64,000 bases of DNA from CAILZL01 sp035548495. GTDB lineage: Bacteria; Pseudomonadota; Gammaproteobacteria; Steroidobacterales; Steroidobacteraceae. The stretch lies in assembly GCA_035548495.1 (NCBI GenBank), contig DASZSV010000027.1, positions 1-64,000 of the forward strand, in the 5' to 3' direction. Shown piece after piece: positions 23,712 through 34,139 of the stretch. The position numbers and the translations under genes were made by a program. Each line of letters opens with the position of its first letter. Position 1 is the stretch's first letter. The notes under the pieces were generated by a model. The model did not search any database, was not told the DNA's origin, and was given only the letters and a program-made list of their open reading frames with translations.

Positions 23712-24559
23712 AGTCTTGCTTTATCCAGCGCGTCACACACTTCTTTGGTACCTTTCACCAGCCGTGGCGAGGCCCGCGCAATATTGTCGGGGGGCACGGT
23801 GTAAAGATGATGACTCTTCACGGCCTGCAATTGCGGCCATGCATGCCACTGTGTTTCAAGATCAACGGCGTGGCTGTCGGTAGACAAAATGACCTGCGGA
23901 TTTTTCTGGATCACCGCTTCAACACCAATGACAGGAGCAAGCTGATTGAGATCAGCGAAGATATTGTCACCTCCGCACAGCTCTACAATTTCACTGATGA
24001 TTTGCTGTTTATTCACCGTGTATAAAGGCTGATCGTTCACCTGAATGAATACCGACAGCCTTGAACGTCCTGCATACTGTGCGCGCAACGCGTTCATGTC
24101 GTTCTCAAATTGCGCAGCGGCGTTTCCAGCAACATCTCCGGTGCCAGCAAGGTTGCCGATCAATCGCAACGCATCGCTGACTTCCGCAATGCGTTGCGCA
24201 TCAATCTCGTGGACCGGCACGTCCAGCTTTTTCACTTGTTCAAGCACGCTGGCCGGCGTACCGGAGGGCCACACCAGTATCAAATCAGGCTTCAATGCCA
24301 GTACGCGTTCCATGTCCACGCGCAAGGCATCACCCACATGCGGCAATGATTTGGCTGCATCGGGATAATCGGAATAATCGACGGTTCCCACGAGATACTT
24401 GCCCGCACCGGCTGCATAAACCAGTTCAGTGATACTGGGCGCCAGTGAAATGATGCGGTGTGCAGGATACGAATATTCCTGCTCGCCGGTTTGCACATGT
24501 GATGCACGATGACATCCCGCAATCATTGTCAACAGCAAGCAGACAACAACCGTTTTCAT
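23708..24559 (-). CDS. btuF: Cobalamin-binding lipoprotein BtuF
   Basis: 283 residues of the class III periplasmic binding proteins. The N-terminus MKTVVVCLLLTMIAGCHRAS has a lipobox, so this BtuF is a lipoprotein, whereas E. coli BtuF is soluble. Two lobes are joined by a long helix: RIISLAPSITELVYAAGAGK, VGTVDYSDYPDAAKSLPHVG, VLALKPDLILVWPSGTP in the first lobe, and GGDNIFADLNQLAPVIGVEAVI and NPQVILSTDSHAV in the second. It delivers cobalamin to an inner-membrane importer; btuCD is not in the window. It starts 4 bases after the ampD stop, so the two form an operon. Confidence 0.92.
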   Translation of the reverse strand: MKTVVVCLLLTMIAGCHRASHVQTGEQEYSYPAHRIISLAPSITELVYAAGAGKYLVGTVDYSDYPDAAKSLPHVGDALRVDMERVLALKPDLILVWPSGTPASVLEQVKKLDVPVHEIDAQRIAEVSDALRLIGNLAGTGDVAGNAAAQFENDMNALRAQYAGRSRLSVFIQVNDQPLYTVNKQQIISEIVELCGGDNIFADLNQLAPVIGVEAVIQKNPQVILSTDSHAVDLETQWHAWPQLQAVKSHHLYTVPPDNIARASPRLVKGTKEVCDALDKARL

Positions 24560-24563
24560 GTAT

Positions 24564-25142
24564 TCAACACTGCCATGCACTGATCATGGCATGCAATCGC
24601 ACCCAGTCGAATGATTCGCCCGGATCGGTCTTGCGTCCGGGCGCAACGTCGCCATGACCAGCAATGCGTTGCGTTGAGAGTGATGGATAGTGCTTACACA
24701 GACTGACAATGACTTTTGCGAGTTGTTGATACTGTTCCGCTTCATAAGGCTGGTCATCAACCCCTTCCAGTTCGATGCCGATGGAAAAGTCATTGCAACG
24801 CTCGCGGCCCTGATAATTCGACACACCCGCATGCCAGGCACGCCGGTGAAATGGCACGTATTGCACCACTTCGCCATCGCGACGGATGAGCAAATGCGAA
24901 GAGACTTTCAATCCTTCAATCTGTTTGAAGTAAGGATGTCCGCCGGCAGGCAACGAATTACTGAACAACTGATCAATCCACGGTCCGCCAAATTCTCCCG
25001 GCGGCAGGCTGATGCCATGAACAATGATGAGATCGGGCTGAATCCCCGCCGGACGTCCATCCGCATTGGGTGAAGGCACGTACCTGGCCTGCAACAACAG
25101 GCCCGTTTCAACATCAATATCCAGTACGGCAGATAAACTCAT
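24564..25142 (-). CDS. ampD: 1,6-anhydro-N-acetylmuramyl-L-alanine amidase AmpD
   Basis: 192-residue cytoplasmic zinc amidase. Zinc ligands are visible: His42 in LIIVHGISLPPG, a His near 163 in IAGHGDVAPGRKTDPG, and Asp near 173 in the same segment. Other family marks are GPWIDQLFSNSL, VSSHLLIRRDGEVVQYVPFHRRAWHAGVSN and NDFSIGIELEG. It splits the peptide from anhydromuramyl-peptides during peptidoglycan recycling and indirectly sets AmpR-type beta-lactamase control where that exists. It is divergent from bioA (57-bp gap) and followed by btuF. Confidence 0.97.
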   Translation of the reverse strand: MSLSAVLDIDVETGLLLQARYVPSPNADGRPAGIQPDLIIVHGISLPPGEFGGPWIDQLFSNSLPAGGHPYFKQIEGLKVSSHLLIRRDGEVVQYVPFHRRAWHAGVSNYQGRERCNDFSIGIELEGVDDQPYEAEQYQQLAKVIVSLCKHYPSLSTQRIAGHGDVAPGRKTDPGESFDWVRLHAMISAWQC

Positions 25143-25199
25143 TGTGTAATCATGCCATAATTCCCCCGGTCCAACGCATTCCTGCTGAATGAACTCTTG

Positions 25200-26570
25200 A
25201 TGAACGCTTCATATCAATCCCGGCTGATCGAACGCGACCTTGCACATGTATGGCATCCCTGCACGCAAATGCGTGACCATGCCATCGCCGATCAGCAATT
25301 GCCCATGATTCCGGTTCGCCGTGGTGATGGCGCATGGCTGGAAGATTTCAACGGCAAACGCTATCTGGACAGCATCAGTTCATGGTGGACCAATCTGTTT
25401 GGTCATGCCAATCCACGTATTGCTGTTGCCATCAAGCAGCAGGTCGATCAACTGGAACATGTCATGCTCGCTGGCTTCACGCATGAACCGGTAATCAAAC
25501 TGTCTGAACAACTGGTGAAGATCGCGCCCGCCGGATTGACGCGATGTTTCTACGGCGAGAATGGTTCCGCTGCAGTGGAGATTGCAGCGAAGATGAGTTT
25601 TCACTACTGGCAGAATCACGGCAAACAAAGCAAGCGGCGTTTCATCACCTTGTCGAACAGTTATCACGGTGAGACACTGGGCGCATTGGCGCTGGGCAAT
25701 GTGGAATTGTACAAACAGATTTACCAACCGTTGTTGATGGATGTCATCACCGCACCTTCACCCGATTGTTTCAATCGCGAGCCCGGCGAAAGCTGGGAAA
25801 GTCATTCACGAAAAATGATTGCACCCATGCGAAAGATGCTGGCACAGCATGCCGATGAAGTCTGTGCAGTCATCGTCGAACCTCTGGTGCAATGTGCCGG
25901 CAACATGCGCATGTATCACCCGGCTTATCTCAAACTGTTACGCGAAGCCTGCGATGAATCCGGTGTGCACTTGATTGCCGATGAAATTGCGGTGGGCTTC
26001 GGCCGTACCGGCACCTTGTTCGCATGTGAACAGGCGGATGTCAAACCGGACTTCCTGTGCCTTTCCAAGGGATTGACCGGCGGCTTCATGCCATTGAGTG
26101 TGGTGATGACTACGGATCAGGTTTATGAAGCGTTTTATGCGGAATACACCAGCATGCGTGCATTCCTGCATTCGCACAGCTACACCGGCAATCCACTGGC
26201 CTGTGCCGCAGCACTGGCCACACTCGACATCTTTGCAACCGAACCGGTGATTGAACGCAATCGTGCCTTAAGCCAACATCTGCACAGCCGCACACAACCG
26301 CTGAATGATCATCCCCATGTTGCCGAGGTTCGCCAGCACGGCATGATCTGCGCCATCGAACTGGTGAAGAACAAGATCACACGTGAGCCTTACGACTGGC
26401 AGGAACGGCGCGGCCTGCGTATCTATCAACATGGCATTGAACATGGCGTATTATTGCGGCCCATCGGCAATGTGGTGTACTTCATGCCACCCTATGTGAT
26501 CACCACAGCGGAGATTGACCGGATGATTGATACGGCCATTCGGGGCATTGAGCGGGTAACATGCGAGTAA
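25200..26570 (+). CDS. bioA: Adenosylmethionine--8-amino-7-oxononanoate aminotransferase
   Basis: 456-residue class III PLP aminotransferase of biotin synthesis (KAPA to DAPA, with S-adenosylmethionine as amino donor). Signature text: LAHVWHPCTQMRDH, YLDSISSWWTNLFGHANPRI, YGENGSAAVEIAAKMSFHYW, SYHGETLGALAL, LIADEIAVGFGRTGTLFACE, PLP lysine in FLCLSKGLTGGFMPLSV, and HSHSYTGNPLACAAALA. The ATG at 25200 is preferred to a TTG three bases upstream. Its end overlaps rsmE by 10 bases. The bioA-rsmE pair next to the chp genes is also found in Pseudomonas. Confidence 0.97.
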   Translation: MNASYQSRLIERDLAHVWHPCTQMRDHAIADQQLPMIPVRRGDGAWLEDFNGKRYLDSISSWWTNLFGHANPRIAVAIKQQVDQLEHVMLAGFTHEPVIKLSEQLVKIAPAGLTRCFYGENGSAAVEIAAKMSFHYWQNHGKQSKRRFITLSNSYHGETLGALALGNVELYKQIYQPLLMDVITAPSPDCFNREPGESWESHSRKMIAPMRKMLAQHADEVCAVIVEPLVQCAGNMRMYHPAYLKLLREACDESGVHLIADEIAVGFGRTGTLFACEQADVKPDFLCLSKGLTGGFMPLSVVMTTDQVYEAFYAEYTSMRAFLHSHSYTGNPLACAAALATLDIFATEPVIERNRALSQHLHSRTQPLNDHPHVAEVRQHGMICAIELVKNKITREPYDWQERRGLRIYQHGIEHGVLLRPIGNVVYFMPPYVITTAEIDRMIDTAIRGIERVTCE

Positions 26571-27295
26571 CGCGCGTACATGTCGGCGAACCGTTGATCG
26601 AAGGCGCCACGGTGATTGTACCGCCCAGTGTCGCCTATCACCTGACGCGCGTTCTGCGCCTGCGTCTCGGCGCCTTGATCATTGTGTTCGATGGCCAGGG
26701 CAATGAACACTATGCCGAAGTGGCCAGCATCACTCGTGAACAGGTTTCTGTAAAAATTGCCGAACCCATTCGCAGCACCACTGAATCACCGTTGCATATC
26801 ACACTGGTGCAGGGTATCTCGCGTGCGGAGCGCATGGACTGGACCTTGCAGAAAGCAACGGAACTGGGCGTGCATGCCATCGCACCCGTGATCACCGCAC
26901 GCAGTGTGGTCAGGCTGGATGACCGGCAGGCAAGCAAGAAACTCGAACACTGGCAGGGCATCGTCGTGGGCGCATGTGAACAAAGTGGCCGCCGCGTCAT
27001 CCCCACTGTGCGTGAACCGAAACGATTGCATGACTATCTTGCACAAAGCACTGCCGGCAATCTGCGTCTGGTACTTGATCCGGTTGCATCAGTTGCATTA
27101 AGCAGTCTGCCACGCCCCAACAACAACATTGAATTGCTGATCGGACCCGAAGGCGGCCTGGATGATGACGAACTGCAAAGCGCTACACGCGCGGGCTTTA
27201 CCGCAGTGCGTCTCGGTCCGCGCATATTGCGCACTGAAACAGCGTCAGTGGTTGCCTTGTCGGTATTGCAGGCTTTGTGGGGAGATTTGCAGTAG
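26561..27295 (+). CDS. rsmE: 16S rRNA (uracil-1498-N3)-methyltransferase
   Basis: 244-residue SPOUT methyltransferase. N-terminal PUA-like domain (HVGEPLIEGATVIVPPSVAY, HLTRVLRLRLG). The catalytic domain carries QGISRAERMDWTLQKATELGV and VGACEQSGRRVIPTV. The C-terminal trefoil knot is LLIGPEGGLDDDELQSA and RLGPRILRTETASVVAL. It methylates U1498 in the decoding region of the 30S subunit. It overlaps bioA by 10 bases, so translation is coupled, and ends four bases from the convergent chpC-like gene. Confidence 0.96.
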   Translation: MRVTRVHVGEPLIEGATVIVPPSVAYHLTRVLRLRLGALIIVFDGQGNEHYAEVASITREQVSVKIAEPIRSTTESPLHITLVQGISRAERMDWTLQKATELGVHAIAPVITARSVVRLDDRQASKKLEHWQGIVVGACEQSGRRVIPTVREPKRLHDYLAQSTAGNLRLVLDPVASVALSSLPRPNNNIELLIGPEGGLDDDELQSATRAGFTAVRLGPRILRTETASVVALSVLQALWGDLQ

Positions 27296-27299
27296 CAGG

Positions 27300-27770
27300 T
27301 TACTTCGCCGCGACATCGGCAATCATTCTCTCCAGCTTTTCAACATCCGGTATCAACGGCGATTCATTGATCATTCGCACCTGACACAGAATGGGTTGCT
27401 CGCCGAATGAAGGCTGATTGGGATCGGGCTTGACCAGATCAGGACTCAGACGCACCAGTTGCGGAAAGCCTTGCGTAACCATGCCGAAATAACCGCCATC
27501 CAGTTTACCGGTGAGTCCAACACACACCACGATGCGCGAACGATTGCCTGTCGGCGGTAATGGCTTGCCACAAGCCACTTCGATTGATACCACCGGAATG
27601 GAACGTTCATTCCATTCCACTGTGCCGAGATACCAGCCCGGCGTGTTTGGCGCCACATCGGGCTGACGCCAGGTAATCACTTCCGCTACACAGGTGCGCG
27701 GCAGAATCAACTGCGCATCCATCACCGGAATCATCAGGCTGTATAACTCGTCGCTGGCAACGGCACTCAT
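27300..27770 (-). CDS. chpC: CheW-like adaptor ChpC
   Basis: 156-residue CheW-domain protein: ELYSLMIPVMDAQLILPRTCVAEVI, WYLGTVEWNERSIPVVSIEVACG, SRIVVCVGLTG, YFGMVTQGFPQLVRL. It is the last gene of the leftward pil-chp operon and starts two bases from the chpA stop. In Pseudomonas ChpC is an accessory CheW that couples receptors to ChpA. Here it follows chpA directly because chpB is missing. Confidence 0.85.
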   Translation of the reverse strand: MSAVASDELYSLMIPVMDAQLILPRTCVAEVITWRQPDVAPNTPGWYLGTVEWNERSIPVVSIEVACGKPLPPTGNRSRIVVCVGLTGKLDGGYFGMVTQGFPQLVRLSPDLVKPDPNQPSFGEQPILCQVRMINESPLIPDVEKLERMIADVAAK

Positions 27771-27772
27771 GA

Positions 27773-30700
27773 TCAGTTCATCCTCCGTCGTCCACGCATC
27801 AATGACTCCATGGCATCCAGTAACTGGTTATCCTGATAGGGCTTGCCGAGATAATCGTTCACACCCACTTCGATGGCGCGGGCGCGATGCTTCTCGCCGG
27901 TGCGTGAAGTGATCATGATGATGGGGATATCGCGGAAGCGCGCATCATTGCGTACATGCGTAGCGAATTCGTAACCGTCCATGCGCGGCATTTCCACATC
28001 CAGCAAAATGATGTCCGGCATGTGTTCCTGCATGCTCTCCCATGCATCCACGCCGTCTTTTGCGGTAAGCACACGCATGCCGTTGCGTTCAAGCAGACGT
28101 TGCGTCACGCGACGCACCGTGATGGAGTCATCCACCACCAGCACCAGCGCACGCCGGTCTTCGGAACGTTCCATCATCTTGCCGGAACGTACGCGCCATT
28201 CAGAACGCACCAGTGCACCCATGTCCAGAATGATGACCACACGGCCATCGCCGAGAATGGCTGCACCGGAAATGCCGCGAATGCCGGAGATTTGCGGGCC
28301 CACCGCCTTGACTACGATTTCGCGATTGCCAAGCATTTCATCCACCAGCAACGCTGTTGAATGCTCGCCGGCCTTGATCAGCACCAGCGGAATCTGTTCA
28401 TCGCCTTCCGGCAGCATCGACGGACCCGCGTCAATGAACGCACCGAGATGCTGGAGTTTGTACACCTGTCCACCATAACTGAATGTCGGTGTGGTCTCGT
28501 GCAAGTGGCGTTCAACCTCTTCACGATTCAGACGCACCACACCTTCGATGGAAGGCAATGGCAGTGCATACAGCTCATGCTCGCCGACACGCACCAGCAA
28601 TGACTGGCTGACGGCCAGTGTGAATGGCAAACGAATGGTGAACTTCACACCGTGACCGAACTGGCTTTCAGTGAACAGTGCGCCACCAAGTTTCTTGATT
28701 TCATTCACCACCACATCCATGCCCACACCACGGCCAGCATGCTGCGTGACTGCGCTTGCCGTGCTGAAACCCGGCTCCTGAATCAATTGCATGGCCTCTT
28801 CGTCAGTGAGCACGCGATCCTTGGGAATCAGGCCTTTCGCTCTGGCTTTTTCACGCACTGCATTGACATCGATGCCGCGGCCATCATCCTGCAGGGTGAT
28901 GACCATTTCCGATCCTTCGCGACGCAGATTCACGGCAATGGTGCCGGTAACCGGTTTGCCCGCCTGTGCGCGTTCCTGCGGTGTTTCTATGCCATGCACA
29001 ATGGAATTACGCAGCATGTGTTCAAACGGCGGCAACATGCGTTCCAGCACCTGCCGATCCAGTTCACCGGTCGCGCCAGTGACATTCAGTTCCACCTGCT
29101 TGCCGGTTTCACCGGCCACTTGACGCACCAGACGAGTCAAACGTTGCACGTGACGCGAGAATGGCACCATACGCGTCTTCATCAATCCATTCTGCAACTC
29201 GGTAACAACACGCGATTGTTGCAGCAGCAGATTCTGCGCTTCACGCGCCATGCCGCCGAGCAGATTTTCCAGTGACGCCACGTCGCTGACGGATTCCGCC
29301 AATGCACGCGAGAATTGCTGAATGGTGGAATAACGGTCGAGTTCCAGCGGATCAAAGTCGGCACGCGCATGCGAATCATCCTGATGCTTGTGCAGGATTT
29401 GCGCTTCAGTCTCCAGTTCCAGATTGCGCAATTGCTCCTTCAGGCGCGACACGGTGCGATTCAATTCACTGAGATTGAATTCCACTGACGATATCTGCTG
29501 CTCCAGACGCGAACGCAGGATGCTGACTTCACCGGCGTTGTTGAGCAAGTTGTCGAGCAGGTCAGCATCGACACGTGCCACTTCACCGCGTTCCTGCACC
29601 GGCTGTTCGCGTCCCGGCGGCAACGCGCTGTGTATCGCAGCGGTTGCTGGTTGCGGTTGTGCTTGAGACTGCAATTCAGTCTGTGACTTTGATGGCGGCG
29701 CTGATAGTTCATCGGCAGCGCGTTCTGGTTGCGGAGGTTCGACAGCGATATGCGACTGTGCTTCAACCTCCGCCGCATCGAGCATCACTTCCACTTCTTC
29801 AACATGATCTTGCACCACCGGCACATCAACCGCAGGCACCTGCGATGTATCGGGCAATTCAAAATCAATGGTGGATTCTGTTGGCGGTCCAAAGGCGGGA
29901 TTGGGCAATGCGTCGTTCAATTCATGAACATCGAATTCTTCCATGGGCGATGCGCTGAATGAATGCATCACTTCAATTGCCTGCGTTGGCGCAAAGGCAG
30001 CAGGATTCAATTGTTCTTCAGGCAAGTCGAGATGAATGGAATGTTCCAGTTCATTTGCCTTTGGCACACCGGGATGCTGCAGATCATCACCGGCAAACGA
30101 CGTGATGAAAGGCAGTTCCTGTTCGGTAGGCATGTTGCGTACTGCGGCAGCCACTTGCGGCGTTACCACCGCAGGCGGTGCTTCGCCTTTCGCCAGTGCG
30201 CGAATGCGTGCAATCAGATTGGGTGCACCACTGACATTCTTGCCCTGCGCCACCACATCGCGCATGCGATGCAGAACATCCAGTGCATTCTGCAACATCT
30301 CGAACACCGACGGCGATGCGGTGACCACACCGTGTTCCAGCATTTCCATGAACGATTCGAGTTCATGACTGAGATCGCCCATGGAACGAATGCCCGCCAT
30401 GCGTGCGCCGCCCTTGATGGTATGCAACGCGCGCTTGAATTCATGTGACTGCGCCTGATTGCCACGATCACCGCGCCAGTTGTTGAATGCCGCATCGGCG
30501 GCTTCAAGCAGTTCACTGGCCTCCTCGGAAAAAATCGCAGCCACCTCGGCATCGAACTCGCCATCGGCCGCAACGGGCACCGCATCGTTCTCAACGGGGG
30601 CAGTGGTAATGGGCTGTGCACTCACTGCCGGACCTTTGGACATCGGCCGATTGGGCGCACGACGCTCTGCCATTGTATCGGACGCATTGTTCACCAATGG

Positions 30701-33700
30701 TTGCGTCACTGGCGGGTTTAGTGGCATGACTGGCGATGGTGTTGCTGCCTGCATTGCGGGTGGCGCTGTCAGCGGTGGCGTAATGGCGTTATGCGGATGC
30801 AATACCGGCAATGATTCTTCCAGCGCGGCCACATCCAGTGCCGGATTCAAGTTGGTTGAATCCAGCACGATGTGCGTATGCGTTCCAGTCTGAAAATCAT
30901 CGGCAACGTAATCCGGCAATGAATTGCGAATGGTGTCATCACTGCTGGGCAATTCACCACCTGTGCCGGGCTGCAGAAATTCATTCACTGCATCGAAATC
31001 AGGTCCCTTGCGCAGAATGGTTTCGATGGGTGATTCAACCATCTGTTGCAGATCATCCACCGTGAGGCTCACCCAATTCTCGTCTTCTTCGTGTTCATCA
31101 TGTACCACCAGTACATCATTCTCGGTAATGGTTTCCGATGCGCCGGGCACATCGCCCGGCAGATCGCTTGGCAAGTCAATCATGGTGTAACGATCGCTTG
31201 CGGAGGCATCATGCGCATCATCCGCAAACTGCGATGCAGTCCCGGCCATGTTCATCAAGTTGGTTGAATCCGCCGACAATTCACGACGGCTGAGTTCGAC
31301 ATCCAGTTGCTGTTCCAGAGTCTGGATGCGCGCCACAATACTGCTCTGCGATTTGAAAAATACCGAGTCTTCATTGACGTTGGCGAGAATGTGGTCGATG
31401 GCATTGACCGAATCACTGAGCACAGTGAGCCCTGCCGCCGGCAATGGCGCTGCATTGTCATACAGCTTGCGAATGTAGTGGTTCAGCGGTTCGGCGATCT
31501 TTATGCTTTGACGCACGCCCGCGGTTTTGGATGCACCGCTGATGGTATGACAGGCACGATGCAATGCTTCCGTCACCGCATAAGGCGGCGGCATGATGCT
31601 GCAGTCATTGATGAAGTGGCGGATGGCCGAAAGATGTCCTGCCACTTCCTTCGAAAAAATATCGTGCAATGCCGGATCCATGTTGACCGGCGCGGTTTGC
31701 GCTGGCTTGGCAGGTGTTGCCGCTGCGCCGGGTTTAAACGCAGGCATCATGCCTGTGTCATTGGCATTCGCCGGACCACGCTTCTGGTCGCGCGTACCGG
31801 CAAAGGTGTAAGCCCAGGCAATCAATGCGCCCACATTGGTCTGTGGCGCCCGGCCGCTTTCAAGCTGTTCGATCAGTTCCGGTAACGCGGCCACTGCCTG
31901 TCGCAACATCTCAACCATTTCAGGGGTACGTTCCAGCGTCTTGCTGATCACGCGATTCAACATGTTTTCCATGGACCATGCGAACTCGCCAACCAGTTGT
32001 GCGCCAACCAGTCTGCCGCTGCCTTTCAAGGTATGGAATGAACGGCGAATATGAGTCAGCGCATCCATGTCCTGAGGATCATCATCCCAGCGCGGCAGCA
32101 TCAATTGCAGTTTTGAAATCTCTTCGCGCGCCTCTTCAATGAACAGCTCGAGGAACTCCGGACTGGACTTGTCTTCGGGACGCACCAGCACCGGCGGCAG
32201 ATTCACCATCGTCGCAGCATGATCATTCAGAGCCACGCGAGATTCAGTCAGTACCGGCAAGGGCTTGTCATGAATCACCTGTGTCGGCTCAATCTTGCCC
32301 TGTGGCTCCAGCACCCTGGTGGCCATGTGCATCGTGTTGGCCATCGTCGGTGCAACATTGGTCGAACTCATGATGTTGGTCAGGTTCTGCGGAATACGAT
32401 GCAGACCCGTGCCGCCCTTGCTCATGTCATCCAGTGCTTGCAGACAACCTTCGGCATTATCGAGCATGTACCAAGGATCACTGCGCCCCGCCTGCAGGGT
32501 TTCAAGATAGTATTCAACAGCAACAATGGCATCGGCGAGACGGTCCATTTTTTCGGGAATGCGTGACATGATGTCGGGACGCGCATAACGTTCCATTGCC
32601 TTGCTGATGCGTTCGGTGATTTCCACTGCACGGGTCTTGCCCAGCATCAGCAATCCCGCATTGATGCCGCGTATGAGTTGCGGAATCTGGTCCAGTGTCT
32701 GCACTTCACCGGGATGTTCCAGTGCCAATGCAATGGACTCCTTGATGCGCGCCATGTTGACAATGCATTCGCGCAACACAGCTTCGGATACCTGACGGAA
32801 CTCGACATCCTTATCGCCTTTCTCGGCACTGCTTGATGCATCGGCACTTTCATCCGGCATGATCAGGCCGACCAGTTGTGCATCAAGTCCGTCTTCGACA
32901 CTGATCAGTGTGGAAGCCATCGACATCAGTGATGCATCGTCCACTGTGGCTGTTGATTGCAGCATGTTCTGCAACAGCGTGGTTTGTTGCTGCACCTGTT
33001 CGCGAAGATTGCCCAATCCCAGCACGCCCAATGTGTCGCCGATCTTTTTCAATAACTCCAGTTGTGGCGACAGCTCTTCAATTTCGAGTCCGCCCTTGCG
33101 TACAAAAATGTCAAAAGCATCTTTCACCCGCGCGAGATCTTCCTTGATGGCACCGGCCACCGTCTTCATCAGCTTGACGGAGGGAGCGGAGAGACTCTCA
33201 CGTGCCGCTTCAACCTGCGCATCAATGGGCAGCAATTCATTCAGGCGGAACGATGCACGCACGGCTGCAACCCGTGGACCATCAGTCGCTGCACGTGCCA
33301 CGTAGTAAAGAAGATTGTTTAGCAAATCCAGTGGCGGCCTTTCGGAATACTTTTGTTCGCCTTCAGCATAAAGCCGGCGCATTTCACGATCTGCCTGTCC
33401 CAGCAACCGCTTGATGGACGCCGTGCTGTCCAGCCCGCCATCACGCAAGGCTTCCAGTACTGCACCAACCACCCACCACAACTGGAACACCGGTTGAGTA
33501 ACAGCAACCTGTTCGATTTTTTCCGCTGCGCGCGACAGAATTTCCAGATTCTGATCGATGCGTTCACCCTTGATCCAGCCCAGCAAACCCAACTGGAAAC
33601 GTGTACGCATCTTGCGTGCCCACTGCGTGGCGGTTGCATGGGGCTCGCCCGGCGCAGGCGCCTGCGGATTGGCCTGCTTGTCGGAACTGAGATTGAGCAA

Positions 33701-34120
33701 CAGCAAGGTGCCTTCCGACAACAACGGATTGCCGCGCACCGCACGCAAGTCATTCAGCAAGGGCAACAGCACCAGCGCCATGTCGCGGCCGCCACCCATG
33801 ACCCGTTCAAGATACGTCGGCAACTGCACCATGGAACGCATCAGCGCATCCAGTCCTTCAGGCAGATGACGTTTTTGATCGATGTGATCAATCAGGTATT
33901 GCGCCAGTTGTTCCATTTCTTCAACCAGCAACGCCGCACCAAACACTTCCACCAGACGCAACGCGCCGCGCACCAGCCGCAGATGCTCACGGCACTTCTG
34001 CAGCAGGGCGAGGTTGTCCTGCTGCTCGCCAAACAACTCCAGCGCCATGCGCGCGTCGTTCAGCTCGTTGTTGACCTCACGCGCGACAACGTAGAGGGTT
34101 TGCGTTGTCATATCACTCAT
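27773..34120 (-). CDS. chpA: Chemotaxis-like hybrid histidine kinase ChpA
   Basis: 2115-residue CheA-type kinase of the Pil-Chp system (2472 in P. aeruginosa). A degenerate Hpt-like helical bundle lies at the N-terminus (HLRLVRGALRLVEV) and another near 450-530. True Hpt motifs are HTLKGSGR (about 697), HTISGASK (about 858) and HTIKGGAR (about 1232), separated by acidic and Pro-rich linkers. The dimerisation helix is near 1520 (DADLLDNLLNNAGEVSILRS). The ATPase domain is near 1700 (LRNSIVHGIETP, DDGRGID, GRGVGMDVV). The CheW domain is near 1840, and a C-terminal receiver near 1990-2110 (VLVVDDSITVRRV, ILLDVEMPRMDGYEF). It is expected to control type IV pilus extension and retraction through PilG and PilH. 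The start codon is less certain than the rest. Confidence 0.95.
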   Translation of the reverse strand: MSDMTTQTLYVVAREVNNELNDARMALELFGEQQDNLALLQKCREHLRLVRGALRLVEVFGAALLVEEMEQLAQYLIDHIDQKRHLPEGLDALMRSMVQLPTYLERVMGGGRDMALVLLPLLNDLRAVRGNPLLSEGTLLLLNLSSDKQANPQAPAPGEPHATATQWARKMRTRFQLGLLGWIKGERIDQNLEILSRAAEKIEQVAVTQPVFQLWWVVGAVLEALRDGGLDSTASIKRLLGQADREMRRLYAEGEQKYSERPPLDLLNNLLYYVARAATDGPRVAAVRASFRLNELLPIDAQVEAARESLSAPSVKLMKTVAGAIKEDLARVKDAFDIFVRKGGLEIEELSPQLELLKKIGDTLGVLGLGNLREQVQQQTTLLQNMLQSTATVDDASLMSMASTLISVEDGLDAQLVGLIMPDESADASSSAEKGDKDVEFRQVSEAVLRECIVNMARIKESIALALEHPGEVQTLDQIPQLIRGINAGLLMLGKTRAVEITERISKAMERYARPDIMSRIPEKMDRLADAIVAVEYYLETLQAGRSDPWYMLDNAEGCLQALDDMSKGGTGLHRIPQNLTNIMSSTNVAPTMANTMHMATRVLEPQGKIEPTQVIHDKPLPVLTESRVALNDHAATMVNLPPVLVRPEDKSSPEFLELFIEEAREEISKLQLMLPRWDDDPQDMDALTHIRRSFHTLKGSGRLVGAQLVGEFAWSMENMLNRVISKTLERTPEMVEMLRQAVAALPELIEQLESGRAPQTNVGALIAWAYTFAGTRDQKRGPANANDTGMMPAFKPGAAATPAKPAQTAPVNMDPALHDIFSKEVAGHLSAIRHFINDCSIMPPPYAVTEALHRACHTISGASKTAGVRQSIKIAEPLNHYIRKLYDNAAPLPAAGLTVLSDSVNAIDHILANVNEDSVFFKSQSSIVARIQTLEQQLDVELSRRELSADSTNLMNMAGTASQFADDAHDASASDRYTMIDLPSDLPGDVPGASETITENDVLVVHDEHEEDENWVSLTVDDLQQMVESPIETILRKGPDFDAVNEFLQPGTGGELPSSDDTIRNSLPDYVADDFQTGTHTHIVLDSTNLNPALDVAALEESLPVLHPHNAITPPLTAPPAMQAATPSPVMPLNPPVTQPLVNNASDTMAERRAPNRPMSKGPAVSAQPITTAPVENDAVPVAADGEFDAEVAAIFSEEASELLEAADAAFNNWRGDRGNQAQSHEFKRALHTIKGGARMAGIRSMGDLSHELESFMEMLEHGVVTASPSVFEMLQNALDVLHRMRDVVAQGKNVSGAPNLIARIRALAKGEAPPAVVTPQVAAAVRNMPTEQELPFITSFAGDDLQHPGVPKANELEHSIHLDLPEEQLNPAAFAPTQAIEVMHSFSASPMEEFDVHELNDALPNPAFGPPTESTIDFELPDTSQVPAVDVPVVQDHVEEVEVMLDAAEVEAQSHIAVEPPQPERAADELSAPPSKSQTELQSQAQPQPATAAIHSALPPGREQPVQERGEVARVDADLLDNLLNNAGEVSILRSRLEQQISSVEFNLSELNRTVSRLKEQLRNLELETEAQILHKHQDDSHARADFDPLELDRYSTIQQFSRALAESVSDVASLENLLGGMAREAQNLLLQQSRVVTELQNGLMKTRMVPFSRHVQRLTRLVRQVAGETGKQVELNVTGATGELDRQVLERMLPPFEHMLRNSIVHGIETPQERAQAGKPVTGTIAVNLRREGSEMVITLQDDGRGIDVNAVREKARAKGLIPKDRVLTDEEAMQLIQEPGFSTASAVTQHAGRGVGMDVVVNEIKKLGGALFTESQFGHGVKFTIRLPFTLAVSQSLLVRVGEHELYALPLPSIEGVVRLNREEVERHLHETTPTFSYGGQVYKLQHLGAFIDAGPSMLPEGDEQIPLVLIKAGEHSTALLVDEMLGNREIVVKAVGPQISGIRGISGAAILGDGRVVIILDMGALVRSEWRVRSGKMMERSEDRRALVLVVDDSITVRRVTQRLLERNGMRVLTAKDGVDAWESMQEHMPDIILLDVEMPRMDGYEFATHVRNDARFRDIPIIMITSRTGEKHRARAIEVGVNDYLGKPYQDNQLLDAMESLMRGRRRMN

Positions 34121-34139
34121 CGCACGCTGCCCTCATAAA

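Noticed and set aside
27956..34138. Many long plus-strand open frames opposite chpA, up to 261 codons
   Set aside because: They are antisense shadows of a GC-rich coding gene with clear domain content on the minus strand; none shows a family motif or ribosome-binding site.
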